From assembly GCA_015233285.1 (NCBI GenBank), contig JADFYA010000154.1, positions 1 through 7,279 of the forward strand: a stretch of DNA of 7,279 nucleotides, given 5' to 3'. Source of the stretch: Deltaproteobacteria bacterium. GTDB taxonomy: Bacteria > Desulfobacterota > JADFXK01. The position numbers and the translations under genes were made by a program. The notes beneath the pieces were generated by a model, which saw only the letters and a list, made by a program, of their open reading frames with translations, was not told where the DNA came from and made no database searches. This document shows, in pieces, positions 1 to 6,059 of the stretch (positions are counted from its first letter, which is position 1; every line of letters starts with the position of its first letter).

Positions 1-1316
1 AGGGCTGAGTAGAAATAGGCACACCAGCCCCACAACACCGGGCCGAGCGTCCGGGCCGAAGGATCGGCAGACTTGATCGCCGCGGCGTACTGATATGTCC
101 GATCGCGCAGTTCGTCGTAGGTCGTCGGTTGCGGATGCACGTCGCGATGTGTGCTGTTCCAGAGCATCGGTTCGTTGTCGAGGGCATAATAGGCGACACC
201 TCCTCCCGCGGCGGAACCGTATTTGGTCGTGAGGTGGGTGATCCAGCCTTTTACAAAATCAGGTCCGATCTGGGTGCTGGTGTCGGCAGGATTATTGCCG
301 GTGAGGTTGCCGCCATGGGTGAGCACGCCGTTGCCGCAATCGGGGTCCCAGGGATCGGTGCTTTGCTGTGGACCATATTTGGGCACTTTGAATCCGCAGT
401 CATAGGGATGAATGCGGGGACTGGTTCCCTTGGGGGTCCAGCCGATAAGGGGCATGGTCAGGAGCGTCCTGGTCCCTGTGCGGCGGTCCTGTTCGACGAA
501 TAGGTCGGACGCAGAGCCGTCTGCCCCAGAGGGGCCGTCAGGGATGTTTTCAAAGTACCAGTCGCTGCCGGTGTTGTGCATGTTGGTCTGCCAGTTATAC
601 CGCGTAGTGGAGTTTCCTCCCCAACGCCGCACGGGCAATTTGAGCTCGGCAGCCAGGCCTTCGCCGGCGTAGTTCATCCCGTAAATGTCTTGGTTGATGG
701 CATGACGGCCGGCCCCGGCATTGATGCTCAGGTTCGGTCCTACCCCAGGGGCAGGAGTTGGAGTTGGGGTTGGGCTAGGGATTCCTTGATTCACAAGGGA
801 GATGTCATCGAGATAAAATGTCGGCTGAGCCCCGCCGCTGGTATCCTGCCAGACGATCCCGCCGATTTGCCGGGGATTGCCGAGATTGGCAAGCGGGATA
901 TTCACCTGCGCCCAAGTATTGGCGCTTACCGGCACATTGACTGCGTAGTTCGAGAGGGTATGGTTTCCGTCCGCCAAGACCACACGCAGTTTTTGGCTGC
1001 CCTGGCTGCCTCCGTGAATCCAGAACCGCAGGGTGTCATACAAGGTGCCGTCAACCGCCTGGTTCGTAGCCAAATAAAGACCGCCCCAGGCCGAGGTGTA
1101 GGTCGTGGCGAGGGAGGAGGGACCGCTGTGCACGGGCGAAGCCGCGGCAAAGTTCACCGTTGTTCCCCAGGACCAGTTTTCCCACCCGGCGCCAAGACCA
1201 TCGACGTAAATAAGGAGATCCGTTGCCGCGGGCGCGTCGCGGCCAGGCATGAGGCAGGCGGCCAGCACCAAAAGCACGCAGAACATCCTGAAGGGTCTGA
1301 ATAACGATTTCGTCAT
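1..1316 (-). CDS. Secreted glycoside hydrolase family 44 (endoglucanase/xyloglucanase type), C-terminus off window
   Basis: The reading frame is open from an ATG at 1314-1316 to the window edge (438 codons), so the C-terminus is missing. AAGGAG at 1325-1330 lies 8 nt before the ATG and supports this start. Residues 1-31 form an export signal ending APAA. An LAAC lipobox at 18-21 makes a lipoprotein possible instead. Residues about 32-176 look like a beta-sandwich carbohydrate-binding-type domain (GWENWSWG, WGGLYL). A Pro/Thr linker follows at about 178-192. The catalytic domain begins near 196 and carries the GH44 signatures RWGGN (231-235), YNWQ (240-243) and DWYFENIP (252-259). Glu382 in ALDNEP matches the expected acid/base of this family; the nucleophile Glu would lie beyond the edge. 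GH44 enzymes cleave internal beta-1,4-glucan or xyloglucan bonds outside the cell. Family assignment is from motif recognition; the exact substrate is unknown. Confidence 0.88.
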   Translation of the reverse strand, partial: MTKSLFRPFRMFCVLLVLAACLMPGRDAPAATDLLIYVDGLGAGWENWSWGTTVNFAAASPVHSGPSSLATTYTSAWGGLYLATNQAVDGTLYDTLRFWIHGGSQGSQKLRVVLADGNHTLSNYAVNVPVSANTWAQVNIPLANLGNPRQIGGIVWQDTSGGAQPTFYLDDISLVNQGIPSPTPTPTPAPGVGPNLSINAGAGRHAINQDIYGMNYAGEGLAAELKLPVRRWGGNSTTRYNWQTNMHNTGSDWYFENIPDGPSGADGSASDLFVEQDRRTGTRTLLTMPLIGWTPKGTSPRIHPYDCGFKVPKYGPQQSTDPWDPDCGNGVLTHGGNLTGNNPADTSTQIGPDFVKGWITHLTTKYGSAAGGGVAYYALDNEPMLWNSTHRDVHPQPTTYDELRDRTYQYAAAIKSADPSARTLGPVLWGWCAYFYSA

Positions 1317-1738
1317 TGAACTCTCTCCTTGATTACATCGTTTTCCTGAGACGATTCGATGAGTTTTATAATTGAAAGCCGGAAATGTATCCGCAGATTT
1401 CGCAGATTACCGCAGATGGAAAAGAGTCACAGATCTATTTTGGCCCTAATCTGCGCAAATAGTTGCAATCTATGGATTAAAGCATGGGCCTCGATGATAA
1501 TCGCTTACCCTACTCGTCTAACTCAGCTTACCACACCTTTGGGTGCGTTGTTCAAAAACCCTCAATATCATAATGAACACGGAAGAATAGAATTAATTTG
1601 CCGACAGCTCCAAGGAGATTGATACAGGGGGAGTGTGTTGGTGGTCCCGGCCCAGGATGTATTGGTAAATTTGTCGAAAATCTCCCAGCCGGGTCATCGC
1701 CCAATAAAAAAATGCCGGAAGATATCGCGGATAGAACA
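1317..1738. other. Intergenic region between divergent genes, no credible gene
   Basis: This stretch separates the minus-strand GH44 gene from the plus-strand leader of the next gene. It holds the GH44 ribosome binding site (1325-1330), an AT-rich TATAAT/TATAAA-like patch at 1365-1372 readable on either strand but without a good -35 partner, and the CGCAGATT repeat cluster. The short open frames here have no ribosome binding site and no recognisable protein pattern. Confidence 0.6.
1392..1455. repeat. CGCAGATT direct repeats with an inverted copy
   Basis: CGCAGATT occurs at 1392-1399 and 1401-1408, followed by CGCAGATG at 1411-1418, spaced 9 and 10 bases apart. An inverted copy TAATCTGCG at 1447-1455 is a perfect 9-bp complement of 1401-1409, so a hairpin with a 37-nt loop can form. 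Similar CGCAGATTA-type strings are common as intergenic debris in many environmental bacterial genomes. It looks like a decayed dispersed repeat rather than a functional site. Confidence 0.55.
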
Positions 1739-1829
1739 GCCGGACTGTAACCTTTTGATAAAACCAGGCGACTATACTACGTAGCACCTCAGGTTGAAGG
1801 TAGCCCCGGCCTCGGTACGGAAACAAAGG
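1739..1829 (+). promoter_or_regulatory. Duplicated leader element, copy 1 (candidate cis-regulatory RNA)
   Basis: Bases 1739-1777 match 2329-2367 at 33 of 39 positions without gaps. Key shared blocks are CTGTAACCTTTTG and GGCGACTATAC. After a 2-base indel a CACCTC block is shared, then a variable stretch, then TCGG (1812-1815) and CAAAGG (1824-1829), both also present in copy 2. Local hairpin potential includes GCC/GGC (1739-1741 with 1767-1769), CTACGTAG (1777-1784) and TAGCC/GGCTA (1801-1805 with 1828-1832). It ends 71 nt before the ATG at 1901. The position before a small exported protein gene, as for copy 2, suggests a transcribed leader. I do not recognise it as a known riboswitch class. 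A dispersed repeat is the main alternative. Confidence 0.55.
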
Positions 1830-1900
1830 CTATCTTGAAAAAGTCCCTGGATTGGGTTAAATCACTGCGGTTCATTTTATCAGGTTAGAGGAGGTATGAT

Positions 1901-2323
1901 ATGAGTAAAGGCATCGGAAAACTAAGTCTTTTAGTTTTCCTTCCGGTTATTGCAGCGTTATTCTTGTTTTTTTCTGATGCGCAAGACTGTTTTGCCATGC
2001 AACAGACACGGGTGGTCGTGGTTAAGAAAATACGGCACCCCAAGCCGTATGTGGCAAAGAGGACATATGTGGTGAAAAGGACCTACGTGGTCAAGAGGCC
2101 GGTGGTGAAGAAGACGTATGTGGTCAAGAGGACTTATGTGGTCAAGAAAGCGGCGTACCATCGGTCGCCAAGAAAGGTAATAAAAATAAGGGCATCACAT
2201 CGGTACAGGAGGATAAGCCTCTACAACCGGAACAACCGGCCAATGACCATCTCCCTTTCGACACCGCAACATTCTCTCGACCAGAGGCGGGTTATAATGA
2301 CGGCTGGAGTGATTTCGTTCTGA
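1901..2323 (+). CDS. Small exported basic protein with YVVKRT hexapeptide repeats, unknown function
   Basis: The ATG at 1901 is preceded by a strong AGGAGGT (1889-1895) with a 5-nt spacer. The 140-residue product starts with a signal peptide: basic N-terminus, hydrophobic core about 8-24, probable cleavage after CFA at residue 32. Residues 50-83 are a run of hexads of the type YVVKRT (six units, the third one residue short, the fourth with Pro in place of Tyr). Residues 84-105 are also rich in Lys, Arg and Tyr. The tail from about 106 is not repetitive and has no pattern I recognise. The mature protein is strongly cationic, so it could bind nucleic acid, lipopolysaccharide, cell wall or an acidic partner, but nothing here proves that. 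It shares its leader element with the Spy-like gene downstream, which suggests common regulation. Gene reality is well supported by the start site and signal peptide; function is unknown. Confidence 0.75.
   Translation: MSKGIGKLSLLVFLPVIAALFLFFSDAQDCFAMQQTRVVVVKKIRHPKPYVAKRTYVVKRTYVVKRPVVKKTYVVKRTYVVKKAAYHRSPRKVIKIRASHRYRRISLYNRNNRPMTISLSTPQHSLDQRRVIMTAGVISF
2048..2149 (+). repeat. In-frame 18-bp tandem repeat coding for YVVKRT
   Basis: About 102 bp of consecutive 18-bp units, each of the form TAYGTGGTSAAGAGGACN with changes mainly at third positions; one unit has lost a codon. The period of 18 preserves the reading frame. It probably arose by slipped-strand or unequal duplication and is kept under protein-level constraint, since synonymous differences between units outnumber amino-acid changes. 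Confidence 0.8.
2272..2298 (+). promoter_or_regulatory. Candidate sigma-70 promoter for the Spy-like gene
   Basis: A perfect -10 hexamer TATAAT lies at 2293-2298 with a weak -35 candidate TTCTCT at 2272-2277 (15-bp spacer). It sits inside the 3' end of the preceding coding region. Transcription would start near 2305, placing leader copy 2 (from 2329) within the 5' untranslated RNA. An A-rich AATAAA stands at about the same distance (1703-1708) before leader copy 1. The -35 match is poor, so this is tentative. Confidence 0.4.
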
Positions 2324-2328
2324 ACTCG

Positions 2329-2431
2329 GCCGGGCTGTAACCTTTTGGAGAAATCCGGCGACTATACGGTAACACCTCGAGTTCGGTCTCTGTCAGAGGA
2401 ACTCAAATCCAACGTTGTCGGCGATCAAAGG
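2329..2431 (+). promoter_or_regulatory. Duplicated leader element, copy 2 (candidate cis-regulatory RNA)
   Basis: This is the second copy of the element at 1739, exactly 590 bp downstream. Foldable parts are a 5-bp stem GCCGG/CCGGC (2329-2333 with 2355-2359) closing a loop that holds the conserved CTGTAACCTTTTG, a strong stem GAGTTC/GAACTC (2379-2384 with 2399-2404) enclosing CTCTG/CAGAG (2388-2392 with 2394-2398), and GTCGG/CCGAC (2417-2421 with 2436-2440). The conserved CAAAGG (2426-2431) falls in the loop of the last hairpin. It begins 5 bases after the upstream stop codon and ends 41 nt before the ATG at 2473. No intrinsic terminator is seen inside, so any control would be by another route, for example translation or RNA stability. 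Confidence 0.55.
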
Positions 2432-2472
2432 ACCACCGACCAAAATTTAACTTGAAGGGAAGGAGCACGAAC

Positions 2473-2949
2473 ATGAAAAGAATTTTTATTGTTGTCCTGG
2501 TATTGGCCTTAGCCTTTATCGGAACGGTTCAAGGGGCCGGCGCCTTTGGAAAATTCGGTCATTCGGGAGGAATTCTTAACCTTCTGACGCAACTCAATCT
2601 GACCGACGCCCAGAAGCAGGCAGTCGCAACCATCCTGAAATCCAATCAAACTCAGAGCCAGACATTGCGGGCCAACCTGAAAACGGCCTTTCAGAATCTT
2701 CACACCGTGATCAACACTCCCAATGCCACCGAAGCGGCTGTCCGGGCCGCCTATAAACTAGTGGCCGCGGCCGGAGAGGATATGGTCGTCAATCGGGTCA
2801 ATGTCATGACCCAAATAAAGGCCGTCCTGACTCCGGACCAACTAGCTCAATTAGCGCAAATCAAACAAGCCCGCCTGGCCAAGATGCAAAGTAAACTTGG
2901 AACAGGCAACTCTCTGCTCACTGAATGGATTAACATGTACAGCAAATAG
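2473..2949 (+). CDS. Spy/CpxP family (LTxxQ) periplasmic protein
   Basis: I chose the ATG at 2473 because AAGGAG (2460-2465) lies 7 nt before it and the signal peptide then starts at MKRIF. A longer in-frame TTG start at 2452 would place this ribosome site inside the gene. The 158-residue product has a signal peptide (hydrophobic 4-19, likely cleavage after AGA at 24). An alpha-helical domain follows with the two LTxxQ motifs of the Spy/CpxP/ZraP superfamily: LTDAQ at 43-47 and LTPDQ at 119-123. Length and spacing fit that family. Members act in the periplasm as ATP-independent chaperones or as sensors and buffers in envelope or metal stress. The mature part has few His and no Cys, so a metal-binding role is not obvious. 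It is followed by a probable terminator. Confidence 0.85.
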   Translation: MKRIFIVVLVLALAFIGTVQGAGAFGKFGHSGGILNLLTQLNLTDAQKQAVATILKSNQTQSQTLRANLKTAFQNLHTVINTPNATEAAVRAAYKLVAAAGEDMVVNRVNVMTQIKAVLTPDQLAQLAQIKQARLAKMQSKLGTGNSLLTEWINMYSK

Positions 2950-2961
2950 ACCGTTCCAGCC

Positions 2962-2993
2962 TGGGGCGGTCCAGACGCCCCATAAAATTGTTT
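2962..2993 (+). terminator. Probable rho-independent terminator after the Spy-like gene
   Basis: A perfect 7-bp GC-rich stem TGGGGCG/CGCCCCA (2962-2968 and 2976-2982) with a 7-nt loop is followed by the moderately T-rich TAAAATTGTTT. It starts 12 bases after the stop codon at 2949. The T tract is imperfect. The other strand has no T tract after the stem, so it serves the plus-strand transcript. Confidence 0.65.
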
Positions 2994-2997
2994 CACC

Positions 2998-3071
2998 GAC
3001 CGGACGCACCGACGATAGGGCAGGCTCCTCCAGCGTGATCATCTAGCCTCCCACAGCCGGGGCGTCCGGTC
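2998..3071. repeat. Long inverted repeat between convergent genes
   Basis: GACCGGACGC at 2998-3007 is the perfect reverse complement of 3062-3071, enclosing 54 bases. Inside is a smaller pair AGGCT/AGCCT (3022-3026 and 3045-3049). It lies between the ends of the Spy-like gene and the minus-strand dehydrogenase gene. It could stabilise or end the dehydrogenase mRNA, although no T tract follows on that strand, or be a repeat-element remnant. Confidence 0.6.
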
Positions 3072-3108
3072 ACTCATCCGAGAACATCCCAATGCCAGTA
3101 ACCCGCAA

Positions 3109-5721
3109 CTACTTTTTCTTTTTAGATTTCCCGCCGGCTTCGTCCACCAATTCGTTAATGTCCATGATTTTAAGCTTACCCCGTTGCTCCTTGGGGATGT
3201 TCTTCAGCCCTTTGCGCAGGTTGTCCTTGCACGAGGCGCAGGCTGAGACGAGTATCTCGGCACCCACGTCCAGGGCGTCTTGAACCCGTTGAGCAGCCAT
3301 ATTCACGGCCATAGCCGAGTCGACCCCGCCAACTCCACCGCCGGCGCCGCAGCACCGGGCTTGAAGCCGATTCCGGCTCATTTCCACGAACTCCACCCCA
3401 GGCACCTGTTTGATGATATTCCGCGGAGCATCGAAGACCCCGATCCGTCGGCCCAAATCGCAGGGATCATGGTAAGTAACTTTTTGTTTGACGCTCTCGG
3501 TCAAGACGAGTTTGCCTTCTTCCAAGAGTTTTTCGGTGTATCCGACCGCATGATACAGGGTCACCCCCATCCGGCTAAAACCAGGATACAGATCATGCAA
3601 GGTGTGATAGCAGCCGGCACAGGGCGTTACGATCTCCTTGGCCCCGGTTTCCTTAACCATGGCCATGACGCGGTCGGCGTGGGCGGCAAACTCATCCGAT
3701 CCGGAAAGGTAAATGGGCAGCCCGCAACAGATCTCATTCATGGCCAGGGCAGTGAATTGAACCCCGGCCTTACTCAGGTTCTTGATCAAACTTGGGACGA
3801 TTTTCATATCCACGTAACTGGGTACGCAGCCCATGAACAGCAGTGTCTCAGCCTGCCGGGGTAAGGTTCCTTTGGCGATGGCTTCGCGCAGGTCCGGGGG
3901 GAAAGAGGACACCCGGTCTTCTTTTGACGAAGCAAAGGGATTATTCGTTTTCCGAATGTTATCGAGCACGGCCGCATAATTTTCCGGCAGTAATCCGGCC
4001 TGATAGAGGCGTTCTCTGGCTTTCTTGACGATCTGCGGCACTTTGATCTGAGCGGGGCAGAAGTAGGTGCACGTCCCGCAAGTGGTACATCGATACAAGG
4101 TGTTGGCCAGCTCCGGGCCGGGCTCTAATTGTCCCGTCATCATCTGGAAGGCCAGGATATTGCGGCCGCGGGCATTGAATGATTCCAATCCCGTGGCCGA
4201 GAAGGTGGGGCAGCCGTTACGGCAGAACCCGCATTGGACGCAGGCTAACACCTCGGCGTTAACGTCTTTGCCAAAGGAATTGGCTTCGGCGATGCCCTTG
4301 ATCAGCGGCTCAAAGGCAAAATGATCAAAAATGTCGCCGTCGTTATCGGCAAAACCCATCTTGTCCGGGTTGAGAATATTGTTGGGATCCAAGGCCTGCT
4401 TGATGGTCTTCATAACGTCGAGAACCTGACCCAGTTCTCGGCGGATATACCCGCTGCGGGTCAAACCGGTCCCGTGCTCGGCGCTGATCGTTCCTTTAAG
4501 CTTCATGGCCAGGTCCACCAGCTCGTCAGAGGCCGGCCGCAACCGATCCCATTGGGATTTATCGGTCAGGTCGATGACAAAAGTGGTGTGCACATTGCCG
4601 TCTCCGGCGTGGCCAAAGGTAGAGATAATCACATCATATTTAGCGGCTACCTGCTGAGCCCCGCGGATCGCCTCCGGGATTTTAGTCAACGGCACCCCAA
4701 AGTCTTCCGAGATGGGGACCAACCGGTAGCCCGGTTTCAAGCGCGATAAAGCCGGCACCAATCCGGCCCGGCCCTGCCACATCTGCGCCCGCTGGTTGGG
4801 ATCGTCCGACCAGCGCACATCCATGCCGTGATGTTTTTTGCATGTCTCTTCAATGAAGATCATTTGCTCTTGGACCGCCGCCTTGTGACCGTCCACTTCC
4901 ATAATAATCAGGGCCTCGGCGTCGGATATATCAAGATTATAACGTTTCCTGACCACGTTGATGCTGGCCCGGTCCATTACCTCACAGGCGCACAATTGTA
5001 TGCCCGAGGTCAGTATCTCGGTCACGGCTCGGCCGCTGTCGTCTAAATTGTCAAACAGGGCCATGGCAAAAGCCGTATAGGGAGGCAGAGGGAGTATGCG
5101 CACGGTTACTTCGGTGATAATCCCCAACGTGCCTTCGGAATTAACCAGCAATCGGGTCAGGTCATAGCCCGTGGCCGTCTTGGGGGCGGTGGTGCCGGTC
5201 CTGATGATTGATCCGTCGGCTAAAACCACTTCCAACGCATGAACATAGTCCTTGGTCGTGCCGTATTTCACCGCCCGCAACCCGCTGGCATTGGTGGACA
5301 CCATCCCGCCCAGGGTGGCGATGGCTGAGCTTCCGGGATCAGGAGGGAAGAACATCTTTTCCCTGGCCAGGGCGGCGTTAAGATGGGCGCAGATAACGCC
5401 CGGTTCCACCACGGCATGGAAGTTGGCTTTGTCGATCTGCTTAATCTTATTCATCCTCGACAAGTCCATCAGGATGCCCCCGCACACCGGCAAGACTGCT
5501 CCGGTGACACTGGTGCCTGACCCGCGGGCGGTGACCGGAACTTTTTCCTGATTGGCCAGTTTCATTATCTTAGAAATTTCTTCGGTACTGGCCGGGTGAA
5601 CAATGAGTTCCGGTACACCTTGATGAACTGACATGTCCCGGGAATTGGAAATTCTTTCGGCAAGATCATCAAACACTCTTTCCCGGCCGACAATTTCGGC
5701 GAGCTTGGACATGAGATTCAT
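3109..5721 (-). CDS. FAD/Fe-S D-2-hydroxyacid dehydrogenase, GlcD-GlcF fusion (D-lactate/glycolate type)
   Basis: The 870-residue protein starts at the ATG at 5719-5721, with a near-perfect AAGGAGGT (5728-5735) 6 nt before it. Residues about 36-210 are a PCMH-type FAD-binding domain (GSGTSVTGAV at 67-76; PDPGSS at 127-132). About 211-455 is the FAD-oxidase C-terminal substrate domain. His371, His378 and Glu415 match the metal-ligand positions known in D-2-hydroxyacid dehydrogenases. Two ferredoxin-type motifs follow (Cys494/497/500/504 and Cys545/548/551/555), each able to bind a [4Fe-4S] cluster. Two CCG (heterodisulfide-reductase-like) domains follow with Cys632, 665-666, 701, 704 and Cys754, 790-791, 828, 831. 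There is no signal peptide or membrane helix. It should oxidise a D-2-hydroxyacid to the 2-oxoacid and pass electrons through the clusters to a quinone or flavoprotein acceptor. Substrate cannot be fixed from sequence. GlcD and GlcF are separate in E. coli; here they form one chain. The tail is lysine-rich (SKKKK). Confidence 0.93.
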   Translation of the reverse strand: MNLMSKLAEIVGRERVFDDLAERISNSRDMSVHQGVPELIVHPASTEEISKIMKLANQEKVPVTARGSGTSVTGAVLPVCGGILMDLSRMNKIKQIDKANFHAVVEPGVICAHLNAALAREKMFFPPDPGSSAIATLGGMVSTNASGLRAVKYGTTKDYVHALEVVLADGSIIRTGTTAPKTATGYDLTRLLVNSEGTLGIITEVTVRILPLPPYTAFAMALFDNLDDSGRAVTEILTSGIQLCACEVMDRASINVVRKRYNLDISDAEALIIMEVDGHKAAVQEQMIFIEETCKKHHGMDVRWSDDPNQRAQMWQGRAGLVPALSRLKPGYRLVPISEDFGVPLTKIPEAIRGAQQVAAKYDVIISTFGHAGDGNVHTTFVIDLTDKSQWDRLRPASDELVDLAMKLKGTISAEHGTGLTRSGYIRRELGQVLDVMKTIKQALDPNNILNPDKMGFADNDGDIFDHFAFEPLIKGIAEANSFGKDVNAEVLACVQCGFCRNGCPTFSATGLESFNARGRNILAFQMMTGQLEPGPELANTLYRCTTCGTCTYFCPAQIKVPQIVKKARERLYQAGLLPENYAAVLDNIRKTNNPFASSKEDRVSSFPPDLREAIAKGTLPRQAETLLFMGCVPSYVDMKIVPSLIKNLSKAGVQFTALAMNEICCGLPIYLSGSDEFAAHADRVMAMVKETGAKEIVTPCAGCYHTLHDLYPGFSRMGVTLYHAVGYTEKLLEEGKLVLTESVKQKVTYHDPCDLGRRIGVFDAPRNIIKQVPGVEFVEMSRNRLQARCCGAGGGVGGVDSAMAVNMAAQRVQDALDVGAEILVSACASCKDNLRKGLKNIPKEQRGKLKIMDINELVDEAGGKSKKKK

Positions 5722-5762
5722 ACAATTACCTCCTTGGAAGGTTGCAGCGGCAGGCCTGGCGG

Positions 5763-5830
5763 GTTATTGGTTACGTGTTACGGGTTGCGGGGTTCTCGTT
5801 CCCTGTTATTTTAAAGGAGTAACCAGTAAC
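5763..5830. repeat. Degenerate GTTACGG heptanucleotide repeat with inverted arm
   Basis: Units beginning GTT occur at 5763, 5770, 5777, 5784, 5798 and 5805, with one unit shifted by a base at 5792, so the period is 7. The clearest units are GTTACGT and GTTACGG. At 5819-5830 the complementary form GTAACCAGTAAC appears and pairs with 5763-5774 at 11 of 12 positions. It lies in the upstream region of the dehydrogenase gene. Short GTTAC-type repeats of this kind are seen in intergenic DNA of several bacteria. No repeat-spacer pattern as in CRISPR is present. Confidence 0.6.
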
Positions 5831-5898
5831 ACCCGGCTTAAACGGATTATCTTTTTCTCAGACATCAATTGGATTGTCACAAGTGCCTCGGTTTGGTG

Positions 5899-5988
5899 AG
5901 TCATTTAATAGCTACGAAATGACTACGTTATTTGTTTGCCCGGTGTCAAGATTTATCTAAAATATTTAGATAGAATAAGATACTATCT
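5899..5988 (-). promoter_or_regulatory. Palindrome cluster upstream of the dehydrogenase, candidate operator and promoter region
   Basis: Three palindromes lie in 90 AT-rich bases: AGTCATTT-N10-AAATGACT (5899-5906 and 5917-5924), TATCTAAA-N3-TTTAGATA (5954-5961 and 5965-5972) and AGATA-N1-TATCT (5978-5988). The last two share the half-site TATCT. Between them and the gene, on the minus strand, is a consensus TTGACA (5944-5949), but no good -10 hexamer stands 16-18 bases on. A weak TATTAA is at 5905-5910. The arrangement fits repressor or activator control of the dehydrogenase gene, perhaps by its substrate. The regulator is not in the window. Confidence 0.4.
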
Positions 5989-6059
5989 GAAATAGCCGCG
6001 CCGCTGAAAATGGAGGACCGGTGATTGGTTAGGATTGTGGGTCAAGGAGGCGGGGCGCA

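Noticed and set aside
576..1304. Long plus-strand open frame of 242 codons
   Set aside because: It is antisense to the GH44 gene, which has a ribosome site, signal peptide and family motifs; the plus-strand product has no recognisable pattern.
1359..1622. Plus-strand open frame of 87 codons
   Set aside because: It runs through the CGCAGATT repeat cluster, has no ribosome site and no protein-like pattern.
1593..1826. Minus-strand open frame of 77 codons
   Set aside because: It covers leader copy 1, whose sequence is duplicated in a different coding context, and has no convincing start signal.
1739..1829. Cobalamin, c-di-GMP (GEMM) or SAM riboswitch
   Set aside because: The conserved cores of those classes as I know them are not present; only loose resemblance of single short blocks.
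2452..2472. Upstream TTG start for the Spy-like gene
   Set aside because: The ribosome binding site at 2460-2465 would fall inside the gene, and the signal peptide begins naturally at the ATG at 2473.
3280..5551. Several plus-strand open frames opposite the dehydrogenase
   Set aside because: All are shadows of the 870-codon minus-strand gene, which is fully supported by domain motifs.
5763..5830. CRISPR array
   Set aside because: The period is 7 bases with no spacers and no cas genes nearby.
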